Below, one piece after another: positions 38,885-46,042 of a stretch of 46,042 nt of DNA. Position numbers and translations under genes: made by a program. Each line of letters opens with the position of its first letter. Positions within the stretch are counted from its first letter, which is position 1. Origin of the DNA: a virus. The stretch covers positions 1 to 46,042 of the IMG/VR virus record IMGVR_UViG_3300027513_000003; one strand, 5' to 3'. Under the pieces are notes generated by a model. That model was given only the letters and a program-made list of their open reading frames with translations, made no database searches and was not told the origin of the DNA.

Positions 38885-39255
38885 ACCGACTTGTCGAATG
38901 GAATAATCACCTGATGGGACTTCCCAGTGGCGCGCTTCTCTTTATCGCGCTCATCGGACTTGGCTACGTGCTGAAACGCACGCACTGGTTTCACAACAAC
39001 TCAATACCCGTCGTGCTGATGGCTGTCGGGCTGGGATTATTTCTGCTCGTCTGTCCTGAACGCACGTCTGATATAAGCCTTCGCAATTGGTGGGGCCGCA
39101 ACATTCTCATCGGGCTCATTATTCCTTTCACGTCCTGGATGGCGCACCGCGTCGTCCTCAAGCGCATCGAAAGAAAGTTTGGACTCTTCGCCGCAAACGG
39201 AGACTCCGACAGCGACCCCGTTGCATTCACAAAACCAACCGAACCAAAACTATGA
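38881..39255 (+). CDS. Holin-like membrane protein
   Basis: The protein has 124 residues from ATG 38881 (ATGA overlap). It has three transmembrane segments (about 15-31, 42-58 and 74-92), a short conserved-looking loop (NWWGRNILIGLIIPFTSWMAH) and a basic cytoplasmic tail (LKRIERKFG). Topology and position before the spanin-like pair fit a holin that times lysis by opening the inner membrane. Confidence 0.6.
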   Translation: MNRLVEWNNHLMGLPSGALLFIALIGLGYVLKRTHWFHNNSIPVVLMAVGLGLFLLVCPERTSDISLRNWWGRNILIGLIIPFTSWMAHRVVLKRIERKFGLFAANGDSDSDPVAFTKPTEPKL

Positions 39256-39818
39256 GAAAACTACTCGCAATCGCAACCCTCATCGCCTTGTGCTTCACGG
39301 CACAGGCGCAAACGAATGACACTTGGATTTCCCGCGCTCTAACGTTCAAGCAATACGTCGAGGAAACAAGGACATTGACCGTCGCCGTGTATCCATCCTA
39401 CGCGCCTACGTTGAAGATCGGCGACACGAAGAAGCCGTGGGGCTTTGGCGCTGCGGCTTTCTACCCGTTGTCTGACCACACGTTTACCGGCTTCCGCGCT
39501 GATTACCTCGGCGGCGACTTCTTCGCGGCTCAGGCGAATGTTGGACTGAAAGCCGATTTCCAGATTTTCGGTCACAACTTTACCACGTTCGGAATCACGG
39601 GCGGCTTACTCCCGATTCAAGGCGCAGGTGGCGACAACTTTAGTCCCGGCTTCATTGTTGGCGGCGGCGTCCGCACGGCAATCTTTCAACGCAAGACTCA
39701 GCGCACAACCTTTGTCCTGAGTCTGTCCTACGAAGGTGAGAGGTGGCAGGTGCCGAATACCAGTCTCGACGGCGCAATGGTTCATCACGTCGCCCTTGAT
39801 GGGACTTGGAAGTTCTAA
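39252..39818 (+). CDS. Exported beta-barrel-like outer membrane protein
   Basis: The protein has 188 residues. A signal peptide MRKLLAIATLIALCFTAQAQ precedes alternating amphipathic strands (FGAAAFYPLSDHTF, FRADYLGG, ANVGLKADFQIFG, TFVLSLSYEGERW), and the chain ends in GTWKF, with the C-terminal Phe expected of outer-membrane barrels. Such a barrel could block receptors against other phages or help lysis. It sits between holin and spanins, in ATGA coupling with the holin gene. Confidence 0.6.
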   Translation: MRKLLAIATLIALCFTAQAQTNDTWISRALTFKQYVEETRTLTVAVYPSYAPTLKIGDTKKPWGFGAAAFYPLSDHTFTGFRADYLGGDFFAAQANVGLKADFQIFGHNFTTFGITGGLLPIQGAGGDNFSPGFIVGGGVRTAIFQRKTQRTTFVLSLSYEGERWQVPNTSLDGAMVHHVALDGTWKF

Positions 39819-40012
39819 TGTGGAAACAAATTCTCAACGCAATCCTTTGGCTGGTCGTCCGGTTCTTCAAACGCCGCGACGACCCGCAAAAGCAGTATGA
39901 ACGAGCACGGCAAGAGAATGCGCGGATTATTGCGGACCATGACGCTGACGGTCTTAATCGCAAGCTCGACCGGCTTACTGACCGCGTGCCGGACAGTAGT
40001 GATTCCGAGTGA
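39818..40012 (+). CDS. i-spanin-like (Rz-type) protein
   Basis: The protein has 64 residues. An N-terminal transmembrane anchor (about 4-17, QILNAILWLVVRFF), a basic stop-transfer (KRRDD) and a charged helix (QYERARQENARII) give Rz-type topology, though short. The ATG overlaps the previous stop by one base. A lipoprotein gene starts inside it in another frame, the classic Rz/Rz1 arrangement. Confidence 0.55.
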   Translation: MWKQILNAILWLVVRFFKRRDDPQKQYERARQENARIIADHDADGLNRKLDRLTDRVPDSSDSE

Positions 40013-40124
40013 TGAAGTGGTTGTCAGGATGCCAGCGGGGACGAACTACACGGCAAAGGTGGACGGTTGGTTCGTTCCTGATGCGCGGATGCAGAAGATT
40101 TTGGATGCGCTGGATAGGAAATGA
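39897..40124 (+). CDS. o-spanin-like (Rz1-type) lipoprotein
   Basis: The protein has 75 residues from ATG 39897; later starts at 39918 or 39939 are possible. A basic N-terminus is followed by the lipobox STGLLTAC31, then a short periplasmic part (VVIPSDEVVVRMPAGTNY). It begins within the i-spanin-like gene (116-base overlap, other frame) and runs past it. The pair would bridge inner and outer membranes and fuse them at lysis. Confidence 0.6.
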   Translation: MNEHGKRMRGLLRTMTLTVLIASSTGLLTACRTVVIPSDEVVVRMPAGTNYTAKVDGWFVPDARMQKILDALDRK

Positions 40125-40333
40125 ACAATATCAACATTCAAGTTACGGCCCGATTGGAGTGGCATCCGGAAGATGCTGACGGCTCGGCCTGCGCGTGCTG
40201 TGGTGATGCTATTTACCTCATCAATCAGTATCGCGCCGTGTCATTTATCACCATCCGCAACAACCCACAGGAAGAACGAGTTGAGACTGTCATCGTCGTG
40301 TGTGGCGCATGTCACGAAGCGCATTGTAAATGA
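40121..40333 (+). CDS. Small zinc-ribbon protein
   Basis: The protein has 70 residues. Cys-x-Cys-Cys (ACACCGDAIY) and a second CGACHEAHC cluster bracket a beta hairpin, a zinc-ribbon-like layout. It overlaps both neighbours by ATGA. It may bind RNA or a host protein; no family recognised. Confidence 0.6.
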   Translation: MNNINIQVTARLEWHPEDADGSACACCGDAIYLINQYRAVSFITIRNNPQEERVETVIVVCGACHEAHCK

Positions 40334-40590
40334 GCCTGATTCAAACCGGCAAAGTTAAGTTTTTCGACGCTCAAAAGGGCTGGGGATTCATTGCCCCGAC
40401 GGCCGGAGGTATTGAGCATTTCGTGCATTACAGCGGCATCCTTGGCACCGGCTACCGCTATCTCGAGCAGGAAGACTTCGTGGAGTTCGAGTCGGTGCCG
40501 GATCCGCAGAAAGGTTTGCGCGCGGAGAAAGTCAAAGTCCTGAGCAGAAGCAAGAAACCTGAACCAAAAGTTAAACACGTCAGAGATTGA
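40330..40590 (+). CDS. Cold-shock-domain protein
   Basis: The protein has 86 residues. The five-strand OB fold has RNP1-like KGWGFI and RNP2-like HFVHYS motifs, plus GKVKFFDAQ at the start and FVEFESV later, with a basic tail (SRSKKPEPKVKH). Cold-shock proteins bind single-stranded RNA/DNA and melt structures. A phage copy could favour translation of late mRNAs or antagonise host RNA sensing. ATGA overlap with the zinc-ribbon gene. Confidence 0.85.
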   Translation: MSLIQTGKVKFFDAQKGWGFIAPTAGGIEHFVHYSGILGTGYRYLEQEDFVEFESVPDPQKGLRAEKVKVLSRSKKPEPKVKHVRD

Positions 40591-40595
40591 AAATT

Positions 40596-40847
40596 ATGAA
40601 ACGACATCAACTATTCAAATCGGCGAGCGATTTCGCTTACGAGACACTCGACAACAAGGACCCGGCGGCGCTCGACATCGCTGTCGCTGAACGGTTCAAA
40701 AAGGAAGGCTTGAACCCGGCGGATTACACGCTGTGGAAACAATTCTTCCAGCAATCCCGGCAGCAATTGGTAGCCCTGGCATCGCAGAATGCGCCGAGCT
40801 TCAAGCCCGCCCCGGCTCCGAGTGCCGCCGTCAAACCCGTGAAGTAA
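40596..40847 (+). CDS. Small helical protein with Pro/Ala tail
   Basis: The protein has 83 residues from ATG 40596; a TTG at 40587 would overlap the previous stop. The helical body (MKRHQLFKSASDFAYETL, LWKQFFQQSRQQLVALA) is followed by a Pro/Ala/Lys tail. It is directly before the next gene. No family recognised. Confidence 0.5.
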   Translation: MKRHQLFKSASDFAYETLDNKDPAALDIAVAERFKKEGLNPADYTLWKQFFQQSRQQLVALASQNAPSFKPAPAPSAAVKPVK

Positions 40848-41666
40848 ATGTCGAAATCCGGCGCCATAGGTTCGCTACAGATGAACGCCGCGCGGTTAAA
40901 CTCCGCGATGGCGCAATACATGAATTCCGCGAAGTTGGCCCCAAAGGTTGTCGTCGAAGCGCAGGCTGGCATTCTGATGCGCGAACTCGCCGAGGATTCA
41001 GCGCCTGAAAATCGCGCGACACTTGAGCGCAACATGCGCAAGGATTTGGCTAAGGTTTATGCGCCGTCTCCGAAGGTGATGCTTCCGATCGCGCATCGAC
41101 AGGGCAAAGGATTCACATGGTTGATGGCGAGCCCGACAGTTCTGCTCGGAACGCGCAACCAGAACGCGCACCTCGAGGATTCCGTTGGGGATGTGCAGCG
41201 ACTCTTCCACCGCACCCAAAAGGCACAGGTCATTAAGGGCAAGAAATACATCGACCGTGGCAAGCGAGGTCGGCAGTCGATTGCAGAGTTGAATCGGATT
41301 GTCGTGCGACGCGGAGTTTTTTCCAGGTCGCTTGCATGGCTTAAGAGTCGTGCAGGTATTCTCGGCGGCTCCTGGGCGATCGCGTGGGACGTTCTGAGGC
41401 CCGGCGGTCGCCGTCCGCCGGCGTTCAAAATGCGGCATGTGGCCACCGGCCATGCGAAGGGCACATACATCAACGGACTCGGCGTGCCTGGCAAGGCGAG
41501 CTTCACATTGATCAACCGGGCAACCGGCTCGGAAAGCCAGAAGTCACTCGCCATGATTTCCGGGGCGCTCAGGCATCGTGCCGAGGCGATGAAGGTGGAC
41601 ATGAAAAACATTCTGCGCGGCGCTTACAAGCGTGCGGGATTCTCAAAGGCTAAATCCAATGCCTGA
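40848..41666 (+). CDS. Tail-connector or minor tail protein
   Basis: The protein has 272 residues. A helical N-terminus (LNSAMAQYMNSAKLAPKVVV) and a beta-rich, strongly basic remainder (RGKRGRQSIAELNRI, RPGGRRPPAFKMRHV) with a helical end. Its place before a tail-terminator-sized and a tail-tube-sized gene suggests a neck/tail-completion role like HK97 gp10. This is mainly positional inference. Confidence 0.45.
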   Translation: MSKSGAIGSLQMNAARLNSAMAQYMNSAKLAPKVVVEAQAGILMRELAEDSAPENRATLERNMRKDLAKVYAPSPKVMLPIAHRQGKGFTWLMASPTVLLGTRNQNAHLEDSVGDVQRLFHRTQKAQVIKGKKYIDRGKRGRQSIAELNRIVVRRGVFSRSLAWLKSRAGILGGSWAIAWDVLRPGGRRPPAFKMRHVATGHAKGTYINGLGVPGKASFTLINRATGSESQKSLAMISGALRHRAEAMKVDMKNILRGAYKRAGFSKAKSNA

Positions 41667-42186
41667 CGCCGAAGCCATAGCACTTGTCTACGATCTCGAG
41701 GCCGTGTGCGAGAACGCGCTGAAGGCCGTCTTTGCCGCCAATCAGATTCAGGCTTTTACGACTCAAGACATTGGCGTGGTGGGGGCCGATGGCAATCCGG
41801 TTATTGATTTCCAGAAGGCCAGACCACGGGTGGAGATCATGTTTGTCCCCGGCGCCGGGCAGGGTCGATTCCGCGAGATGATCGTTGATGGCATTCGAAC
41901 GCCGGTTGAAACCTGCTGGAAGGGGCAATTCAAGCTCGACCTGATCACGGATGCCAGAATCAACATTCACGCTGCCTTCCGGACCTTCACTCGCTTTCTG
42001 ATGCAGACAATGGTCTGGCGCATCAACGGCACGGCGCCGATGGAGATTCACAAAATTCAACGCTTTCCACGGGACGGCGGCACGTCGCCCGTGATGAAAC
42101 CGCAGGACGGTTACCTGCAAACCACCATGCTCTACGATGTCGACCTGAGCGTTCAAGACAACGCCTGGGCCGCTCTGGAAACATAA
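41659..42186 (+). CDS. Tail-terminator-like protein
   Basis: The protein has 175 residues from ATG 41659 (eight-base overlap). A helix (LEAVCENALKAVF) is followed by alternating strands (RPRVEIMFVPG, WKGQFKLDLITD) and a helix (HAAFRTFTRFLMQTM), then YDVDLSVQDNAW. Size, fold pattern and position just before the presumed tail-tube gene fit a terminator. Confidence 0.45.
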   Translation: MPDAEAIALVYDLEAVCENALKAVFAANQIQAFTTQDIGVVGADGNPVIDFQKARPRVEIMFVPGAGQGRFREMIVDGIRTPVETCWKGQFKLDLITDARINIHAAFRTFTRFLMQTMVWRINGTAPMEIHKIQRFPRDGGTSPVMKPQDGYLQTTMLYDVDLSVQDNAWAALET

Positions 42187-42208
42187 CAATAAACGAAAGA
42201 ACAAAACT

Positions 42209-42661
42209 ATGGCACTACCCAATACTGCATATGTCTCCGGAGGAGTTCAGTTCGGAGGCATCTTTGTCAACGTTTTCCGGCTCGCTGATCCGGATGACAA
42301 CTCCAGTGGTGTCCTGCTTGGCCGATACCTTGTCGAAACCATTACGCCCAGCGATTCCGGCATTCTCGGCAAACGGCCGGGCGCCGATGGCGGCCGTAAC
42401 GGCTGGTGGATTTGTGACGGTGACGTCGAAGGCAGCGCCGTCATCCAGCGAACCGTTGCCACGACACCGAGCCTGAAAAATGGCGATTACTTCGATGCCG
42501 CGGTGCGCGTGGATTCTAACGGTGATCCTGTCGCCGAGCGGTTTGTGATTCACTCGCCAGGGCACGAAGTCGGCACCAGCTACCGGAAGCAGAACGTCAG
42601 CGTCATCGTTGATCAAAGTGCGACTGGCGTGAATGCTGGCGACCAGGAAAGCCCGACCTGA
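42209..42661 (+). CDS. Probable major tail (tube) protein
   Basis: The protein has 150 residues. Beta-rich, starting MALPNTAYVSGGVQFGGIF. The leader is ACAAAACT before ATG, with no Shine-Dalgarno. Position between tail terminator and tape measure, moderate size and strand content fit a tail-tube subunit. Sequence evidence alone is weak. Confidence 0.45.
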   Translation: MALPNTAYVSGGVQFGGIFVNVFRLADPDDNSSGVLLGRYLVETITPSDSGILGKRPGADGGRNGWWICDGDVEGSAVIQRTVATTPSLKNGDYFDAAVRVDSNGDPVAERFVIHSPGHEVGTSYRKQNVSVIVDQSATGVNAGDQESPT

Positions 42662-43341
42662 TGACGGAGGACGTCAAATCGGAATACGCGCGAGAACTCT
42701 TACAGGCGATCGATACCGAGCGCGTTGTAAGAGCTTCATCGTTTCATCTGCGGACGGAAAAGCTGCTGGACTTCGACGTCGTTCCGTTGACGCTCCGGAA
42801 GTATTCTCTGCTGCGGTTACTCAACTCGCCGTTCATTCCGCCGTTTGACACGCCGTCACCTATCGATCTCGCGCAGTTTCTTTGGGTCATGTCGCCGCAG
42901 TTCGATGCAAATGATAGTCAGGCAAAGAGTGCGTTCTTCCGACGCTGCCGAGGCTTCATCCAACCGGCGCCGCCGCGGTTGCGGATGTTGCGATGGCTTT
43001 GGAAAAGCCGTTGCATGGATGCCTCGATCTATGAGGCCGCGCTAGTCGATGCTGCCCGCGCATTCGTCGCGGAAGCCATGCAGGATCGCCCTGAGCCGGT
43101 CAACGCCGGGCTCGAGGCCCCGGCCTATTATTGCGATGAAATCGGGCTCTGCGCGGCGCTGGGACGTGAACATCACTTTGAGGAGTCCAGCGTCATCGAG
43201 ATGCCGTTGAAACGCATCTTTCAATACCTTAAAGAAATCAGGGATCGTGACGCCGCCAAGGCTGGCCAATACGCGTTGCTCTGTAATCCCAGCGATCGCG
43301 TGAAGGACAAGTATCTGGAAGCCGCCAACCGAAAGAACTGA
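42661..43341 (+). CDS. Tail assembly chaperone-like protein
   Basis: The protein has 226 residues, mostly helical (VVPLTLRKYSLLRLLNSPF, DLAQFLWVMSP), and overlaps both neighbours by one base. It precedes the tape-measure gene, the place of tail assembly chaperones. I see no slippery sequence and second frame of the G/GT type. Confidence 0.5.
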   Translation: MTEDVKSEYARELLQAIDTERVVRASSFHLRTEKLLDFDVVPLTLRKYSLLRLLNSPFIPPFDTPSPIDLAQFLWVMSPQFDANDSQAKSAFFRRCRGFIQPAPPRLRMLRWLWKSRCMDASIYEAALVDAARAFVAEAMQDRPEPVNAGLEAPAYYCDEIGLCAALGREHHFEESSVIEMPLKRIFQYLKEIRDRDAAKAGQYALLCNPSDRVKDKYLEAANRKN

Positions 43342-44672
43342 TGACCCGCGAAGAAGTATCAATCGCAGTCGGCGCCGATGTCACAACCATCGAGCAAAGC
43401 CTTGGCATGGGGCGCAATTACTTTGCGCGCTGGGGCCGCGAGCTGAAGTCCGACGGTGAAAAATACACGGAATGGTGGAACGCCGAATTGAAGAAGCGTG
43501 AAGACGCGCAGCTCGCCTCGGATGTGCGGATGGCTCAACGGTCCAATCTGGCCAGGCGCTTGTTTCGTCAGCGGGCGGAAGGCGCCGCCGAGAGGGCTGC
43601 TACGGAAATCGGCAAGGGCTCAATTCCGGAAAGCTGGCAGAAGATGTCCGAGTATTCGAAGCAGTCCGCCCAAACTGCGTCCGATGCCTGGAGGGGCTTC
43701 AACAAGACCACCTCGGGCGAGATCATATCGGCCAGCGGAAAGTTCAGCCAAACATTCCGAACCGCGGTCAAAAGTATCTTCGGCAGCGAGACATCAGCGC
43801 TGATCAAAGGCGGCATCTATGGGGCGATCATCGCCGGCGGTGTTGCCGGGTGGAAGGCGCTGACGAAATTCATGGCGGACACGCTCTACGGAGTGAACGG
43901 CATCACCGGTGAGCGTGACGCCTGGGGCAAATTCCTCGAGGGCCGACGAAAGGATTTGAGGAAGGAACGCGAACAAGCCGACAAGGATCGCGCGGCACAG
44001 GCCGAGGCCGACAAGGAACGCATTTCCAATTTCGAAAAGATCATCAAAAAAGAGAATGAACTGCAGGAAGTCCGACAGGGCATTTACGAGGAAGGCCAAT
44101 CGAGTCCCGGCAACGCATTACAGGCCCGCATCGATCACCTTGAGAGCGAGCTTGCGATTAAGAATTCCCGTCTCGGAACATTGACGGCCTACGGACCGTT
44201 CGGTTCGCAGGTGGGCACCGAACAGCAAATTCTCGAAGCGCAGATTGAAGCCGAGAAGGTAAAGCTGGAATTGCTGAAGGCCCAGAATCAGCAAAAGGAC
44301 AAGCAGAGCGCTCGCGACAAAGACCTGCTCGAGATCCAAAAGGAGCAAGCCAACATTGGGAAGAAAGAACTTCAATCCTTCATGCCGACTTTACAAGAAC
44401 TCTCGAAGCGCGGTGTCTTCCGCCGTGAAGCCCGGCAGATTGGGATACTTGAACGCCAGATCGGACGCGATCTGCAGATGGGAGATTTTGGAAAGGCAGA
44501 AGCCGACCTGGCACAACGGAACAAACTCTTCGACCAGTTATCCGCGAAAGGCGTGCTGCCCGAACGCGATGCAGTGCGTCGGCAAGCCGAGCTGGCGAGG
44601 CGTCAGACTGAACTCCTTGAAGGCATCGCGGATGGAAAGAAGACTCTCAACGTCAAAGCTAAAATGTCATGA
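43341..44672 (+). CDS. Tape measure protein
   Basis: The protein has 443 residues. A long, mostly helical chain with a hydrophobic segment (about 156-172, GIYGAIIAGGVAGW) and extended Lys/Glu/Gln coiled coils (about 200-350) matches tape-measure architecture. At 443 residues it is short, so the tail would be short for a siphovirus. It overlaps the next gene by ATGA. Confidence 0.75.
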   Translation: MTREEVSIAVGADVTTIEQSLGMGRNYFARWGRELKSDGEKYTEWWNAELKKREDAQLASDVRMAQRSNLARRLFRQRAEGAAERAATEIGKGSIPESWQKMSEYSKQSAQTASDAWRGFNKTTSGEIISASGKFSQTFRTAVKSIFGSETSALIKGGIYGAIIAGGVAGWKALTKFMADTLYGVNGITGERDAWGKFLEGRRKDLRKEREQADKDRAAQAEADKERISNFEKIIKKENELQEVRQGIYEEGQSSPGNALQARIDHLESELAIKNSRLGTLTAYGPFGSQVGTEQQILEAQIEAEKVKLELLKAQNQQKDKQSARDKDLLEIQKEQANIGKKELQSFMPTLQELSKRGVFRREARQIGILERQIGRDLQMGDFGKAEADLAQRNKLFDQLSAKGVLPERDAVRRQAELARRQTELLEGIADGKKTLNVKAKMS

Positions 44673-45298
44673 CTGTCCGATACAGATCCGGCGATTTCAC
44701 GGTTGCGACCGCAGTCGGCATTCTGCGCAACGAGAGCCCGCTGTTGCCCGAACTCAACGAGGTCCTAATTTTCCACCAGGACTACGTGCAACTTCTGAAC
44801 AGCTTCACCGCACTTCCCTATAATGATCCCAATCCTGATCTCCTCGGCGAGACCGCGTATCTGATCAACGAATCACCGCGCGAAGACTTTGGGGGTAACA
44901 AAGTCAAATGGACTCGAAGTTGGGCACGGGTGCCGAGTTCCTACTCGATGTCCGGCGGCATTTACGTTTACAACTTCCCGGGGTTCGCAACCGGGCGCGC
45001 GTTTGAGGTGTCGCGTTTTCCCGTCGCCGTCAGGATCCAGCGCGACTTCTTTTTGTGCGGCAACCTTGGGACGTTCACGCAATGGGAGGATATTCCAATC
45101 ACTAAAGCTTTCGCCCCTTATGAGGGCGGCGATTCAACCGACTACGTCAATGAGCTGAGCGATACCACGACGCCGACACTGAATGATTATCTGGCCGCGA
45201 TCTTTTTGGAGCAGGAGATTCAGATCGAGGATTCGAAAGTGCGCTCATGGATGGGCAGCATCTATGTTCGTGAAAACTTTTTTGTGAAGGCGCGATGA
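44669..45298 (+). CDS. Distal tail protein, unknown family
   Basis: The protein has 209 residues. Beta-rich with YSMSGGIYVYNFPGF, VAVRIQRDFFLCG and a C-terminal IQIEDSKVRSWMGSIYVRENF. First gene after the tape measure, normally a distal-tail or hub protein. ATGA overlaps with both neighbours. Confidence 0.5.
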   Translation: MTVRYRSGDFTVATAVGILRNESPLLPELNEVLIFHQDYVQLLNSFTALPYNDPNPDLLGETAYLINESPREDFGGNKVKWTRSWARVPSSYSMSGGIYVYNFPGFATGRAFEVSRFPVAVRIQRDFFLCGNLGTFTQWEDIPITKAFAPYEGGDSTDYVNELSDTTTPTLNDYLAAIFLEQEIQIEDSKVRSWMGSIYVRENFFVKAR

Positions 45299-45837
45299 GG
45301 CAACCCGCTATTCGATCGGGAATGCGGATACCGATGTTCGACCCAAGCCGGTTACGCCCAAGCGTGTTTTCGGTTGAGGATATGAACAAGATCGCGGCGG
45401 TCTGCGATGCCGTGATGAATTGTCCTCAGTTCAAGATTTCTGAAAACGGTTTGACGGTCATTCAACCCGGCGGCGGTGCAGCTGTAAAAGTATTTCAGAT
45501 CACGGAGATCAGCGCTGGGGATTATGTCATCGCGCGCACCTGGGACGGTGCGAACCTCAGCGGCCCCGATGTCAAGATAGCCAAGCAATTCGCATTCAGA
45601 ACTTCTCTGCTCGCTCAGGTTATTGACGGCACCAACGTCACCCACACGTTTTCCAGCGACAACGAAAGGACCTCAACGGACATCGGCGGCACTCAAAACG
45701 AGGTCCTGTATCCTCGCTATGAAGTCGGTGCGGAAATCGTGTGTGCGGAAAGTCAGAACGGGACACCGGTGGAGGTTGACGACGTGCGTATCTCATGGAT
45801 GGATTTGACCTCGCGGGTCTGGCTGGCCATCGATTGA
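45295..45837 (+). CDS. Tail-tip region protein, unknown family
   Basis: The protein has 180 residues starting MRQPAIRSGMRIPMFD. Helix FSVEDMNKIAAVCDAV, then a beta-rich C-terminal domain. It sits two bases before the start of the gene crossing the join. No family recognised; role by position. Confidence 0.5.
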   Translation: MRQPAIRSGMRIPMFDPSRLRPSVFSVEDMNKIAAVCDAVMNCPQFKISENGLTVIQPGGGAAVKVFQITEISAGDYVIARTWDGANLSGPDVKIAKQFAFRTSLLAQVIDGTNVTHTFSSDNERTSTDIGGTQNEVLYPRYEVGAEIVCAESQNGTPVEVDDVRISWMDLTSRVWLAID

Positions 45838-45838
45838 T

Positions 45839-46042
45839 ATGGCCATCTCATCGCCAATTGCAGGCGTCGAGAGTGAAGTCTTTGCGCCGGTATCCGCGCG
45901 CATCCCATGCGCGTTAAGGTGCGACGCCAACCCAATTCACATTATCCAGCTCTGTTACGTCAATGTCTATAATACTGGCGGCTATCAGGTAGTTGGTCCG
46001 GAACTCGATCTGTCGCTCTTCGACTTTTACCCCCAGCAGGCA
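45839..46042 (+). CDS. Tail-region structural protein, 5' part (continues at base 1)
   Basis: ATG 45839, one base after the previous stop, begins MAISSPIAGVESEVFAPVSA. It reads in one frame through the 127-base overlap and continues at base 2 of the window to the stop at 697, giving about 257 residues in all. Confidence 0.8.
   Translation, partial: MAISSPIAGVESEVFAPVSARIPCALRCDANPIHIIQLCYVNVYNTGGYQVVGPELDLSLFDFYPQQA
45916..46042. repeat. Terminal direct repeat, right copy
   Basis: Identical to bases 1-127. It marks the point where the contig closes into a circle of about 45,915 bases. Confidence 0.95.

Overview
The window is one complete temperate tailed-phage (or circularised prophage) genome. 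The last 127 bases (45916-46042) repeat the first 127 exactly, so the contig is circular, with about 45,915 unique bases, and one tail gene runs across the join (45839 to 697). Nearly all genes lie on the + strand in tightly packed operons with many 4-base stop/start overlaps. The genome has a phage lambda-like GpA terminase, GpB-type portal, capsid protease, tape measure and a tyrosine integrase next to a tRNA-derived attP, so I infer a siphovirus-like temperate phage of a Gram-negative host. Lipoproteins, a spanin-like pair and an outer-membrane-barrel-like protein agree with that. Verrucomicrobiota is my best guess for the host, from the style of the zinc-ribbon/membrane proteins and the Thr/Asn-rich fibre, but the sequence does not prove it.

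Layout. (1) 1-993: end of the tail operon plus a small membrane protein. (2) 938-2981, - strand: Xre repressor-like protein, a small phage protein, and integrase, with attP (3' half of a tRNA-Arg(ACG)) between paired arm-type repeats. (3) 2959-4142: zinc-ribbon membrane protein and two divergent paralogous ribbon-helix-helix regulators around a repeat-rich control region. (4) 4146-6970: small early genes, an excisionase-like protein, a protein with nineteen 9-residue repeats, a lipoprotein and a tRNA with anticodon CAT. (5) 6981-11434: recombination module (RecT-like annealing protein, coiled-coil partner, Fe-S-type exonuclease, DUF669-like single-strand-binding protein), an orphan C-terminal piece of a DNA adenine methylase, and a zinc/sigma-region-4-like regulator. 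(6) 11431-17212: SF2 helicase, HerA-like ATPase, several zinc proteins and a PAPS-reductase-like protein. (7) 17234-20101: IS1595-type transposase on the opposite strand, VRR-NUC-like nuclease, a TnpB/Cas12-like RuvC-fold protein, and a following locus with a perfect 25-base direct repeat. (8) 20127-23693: C5 DNA methyltransferase whose whole length is also open in a second frame, a DnaB/RepA-like helicase, and a 213-base field of at least 15 GTGTGCAA-type iterons, the likely replication origin. (9) 23694-33384: terminases, portal, a protease-capsid fusion with a nested start, and head-completion genes. (10) 33381-40124: a 1,632-residue fibre or surface protein with a GH27-like domain, then the lysis and envelope cassette. 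(11) 40121-45839: zinc and cold-shock proteins, then the tail genes.

The strongest candidate for an undescribed system is 18353-20101. A compact RuvC-fold protein, apparently lacking a canonical first catalytic motif, is translationally linked to a nuclease upstream and is followed by a 71-base-period direct repeat. The repeat changes reading frame between copies and so acts at the nucleic-acid level. It may be a minimal guide-RNA locus used by the phage. This is inference, and the tests are given below.
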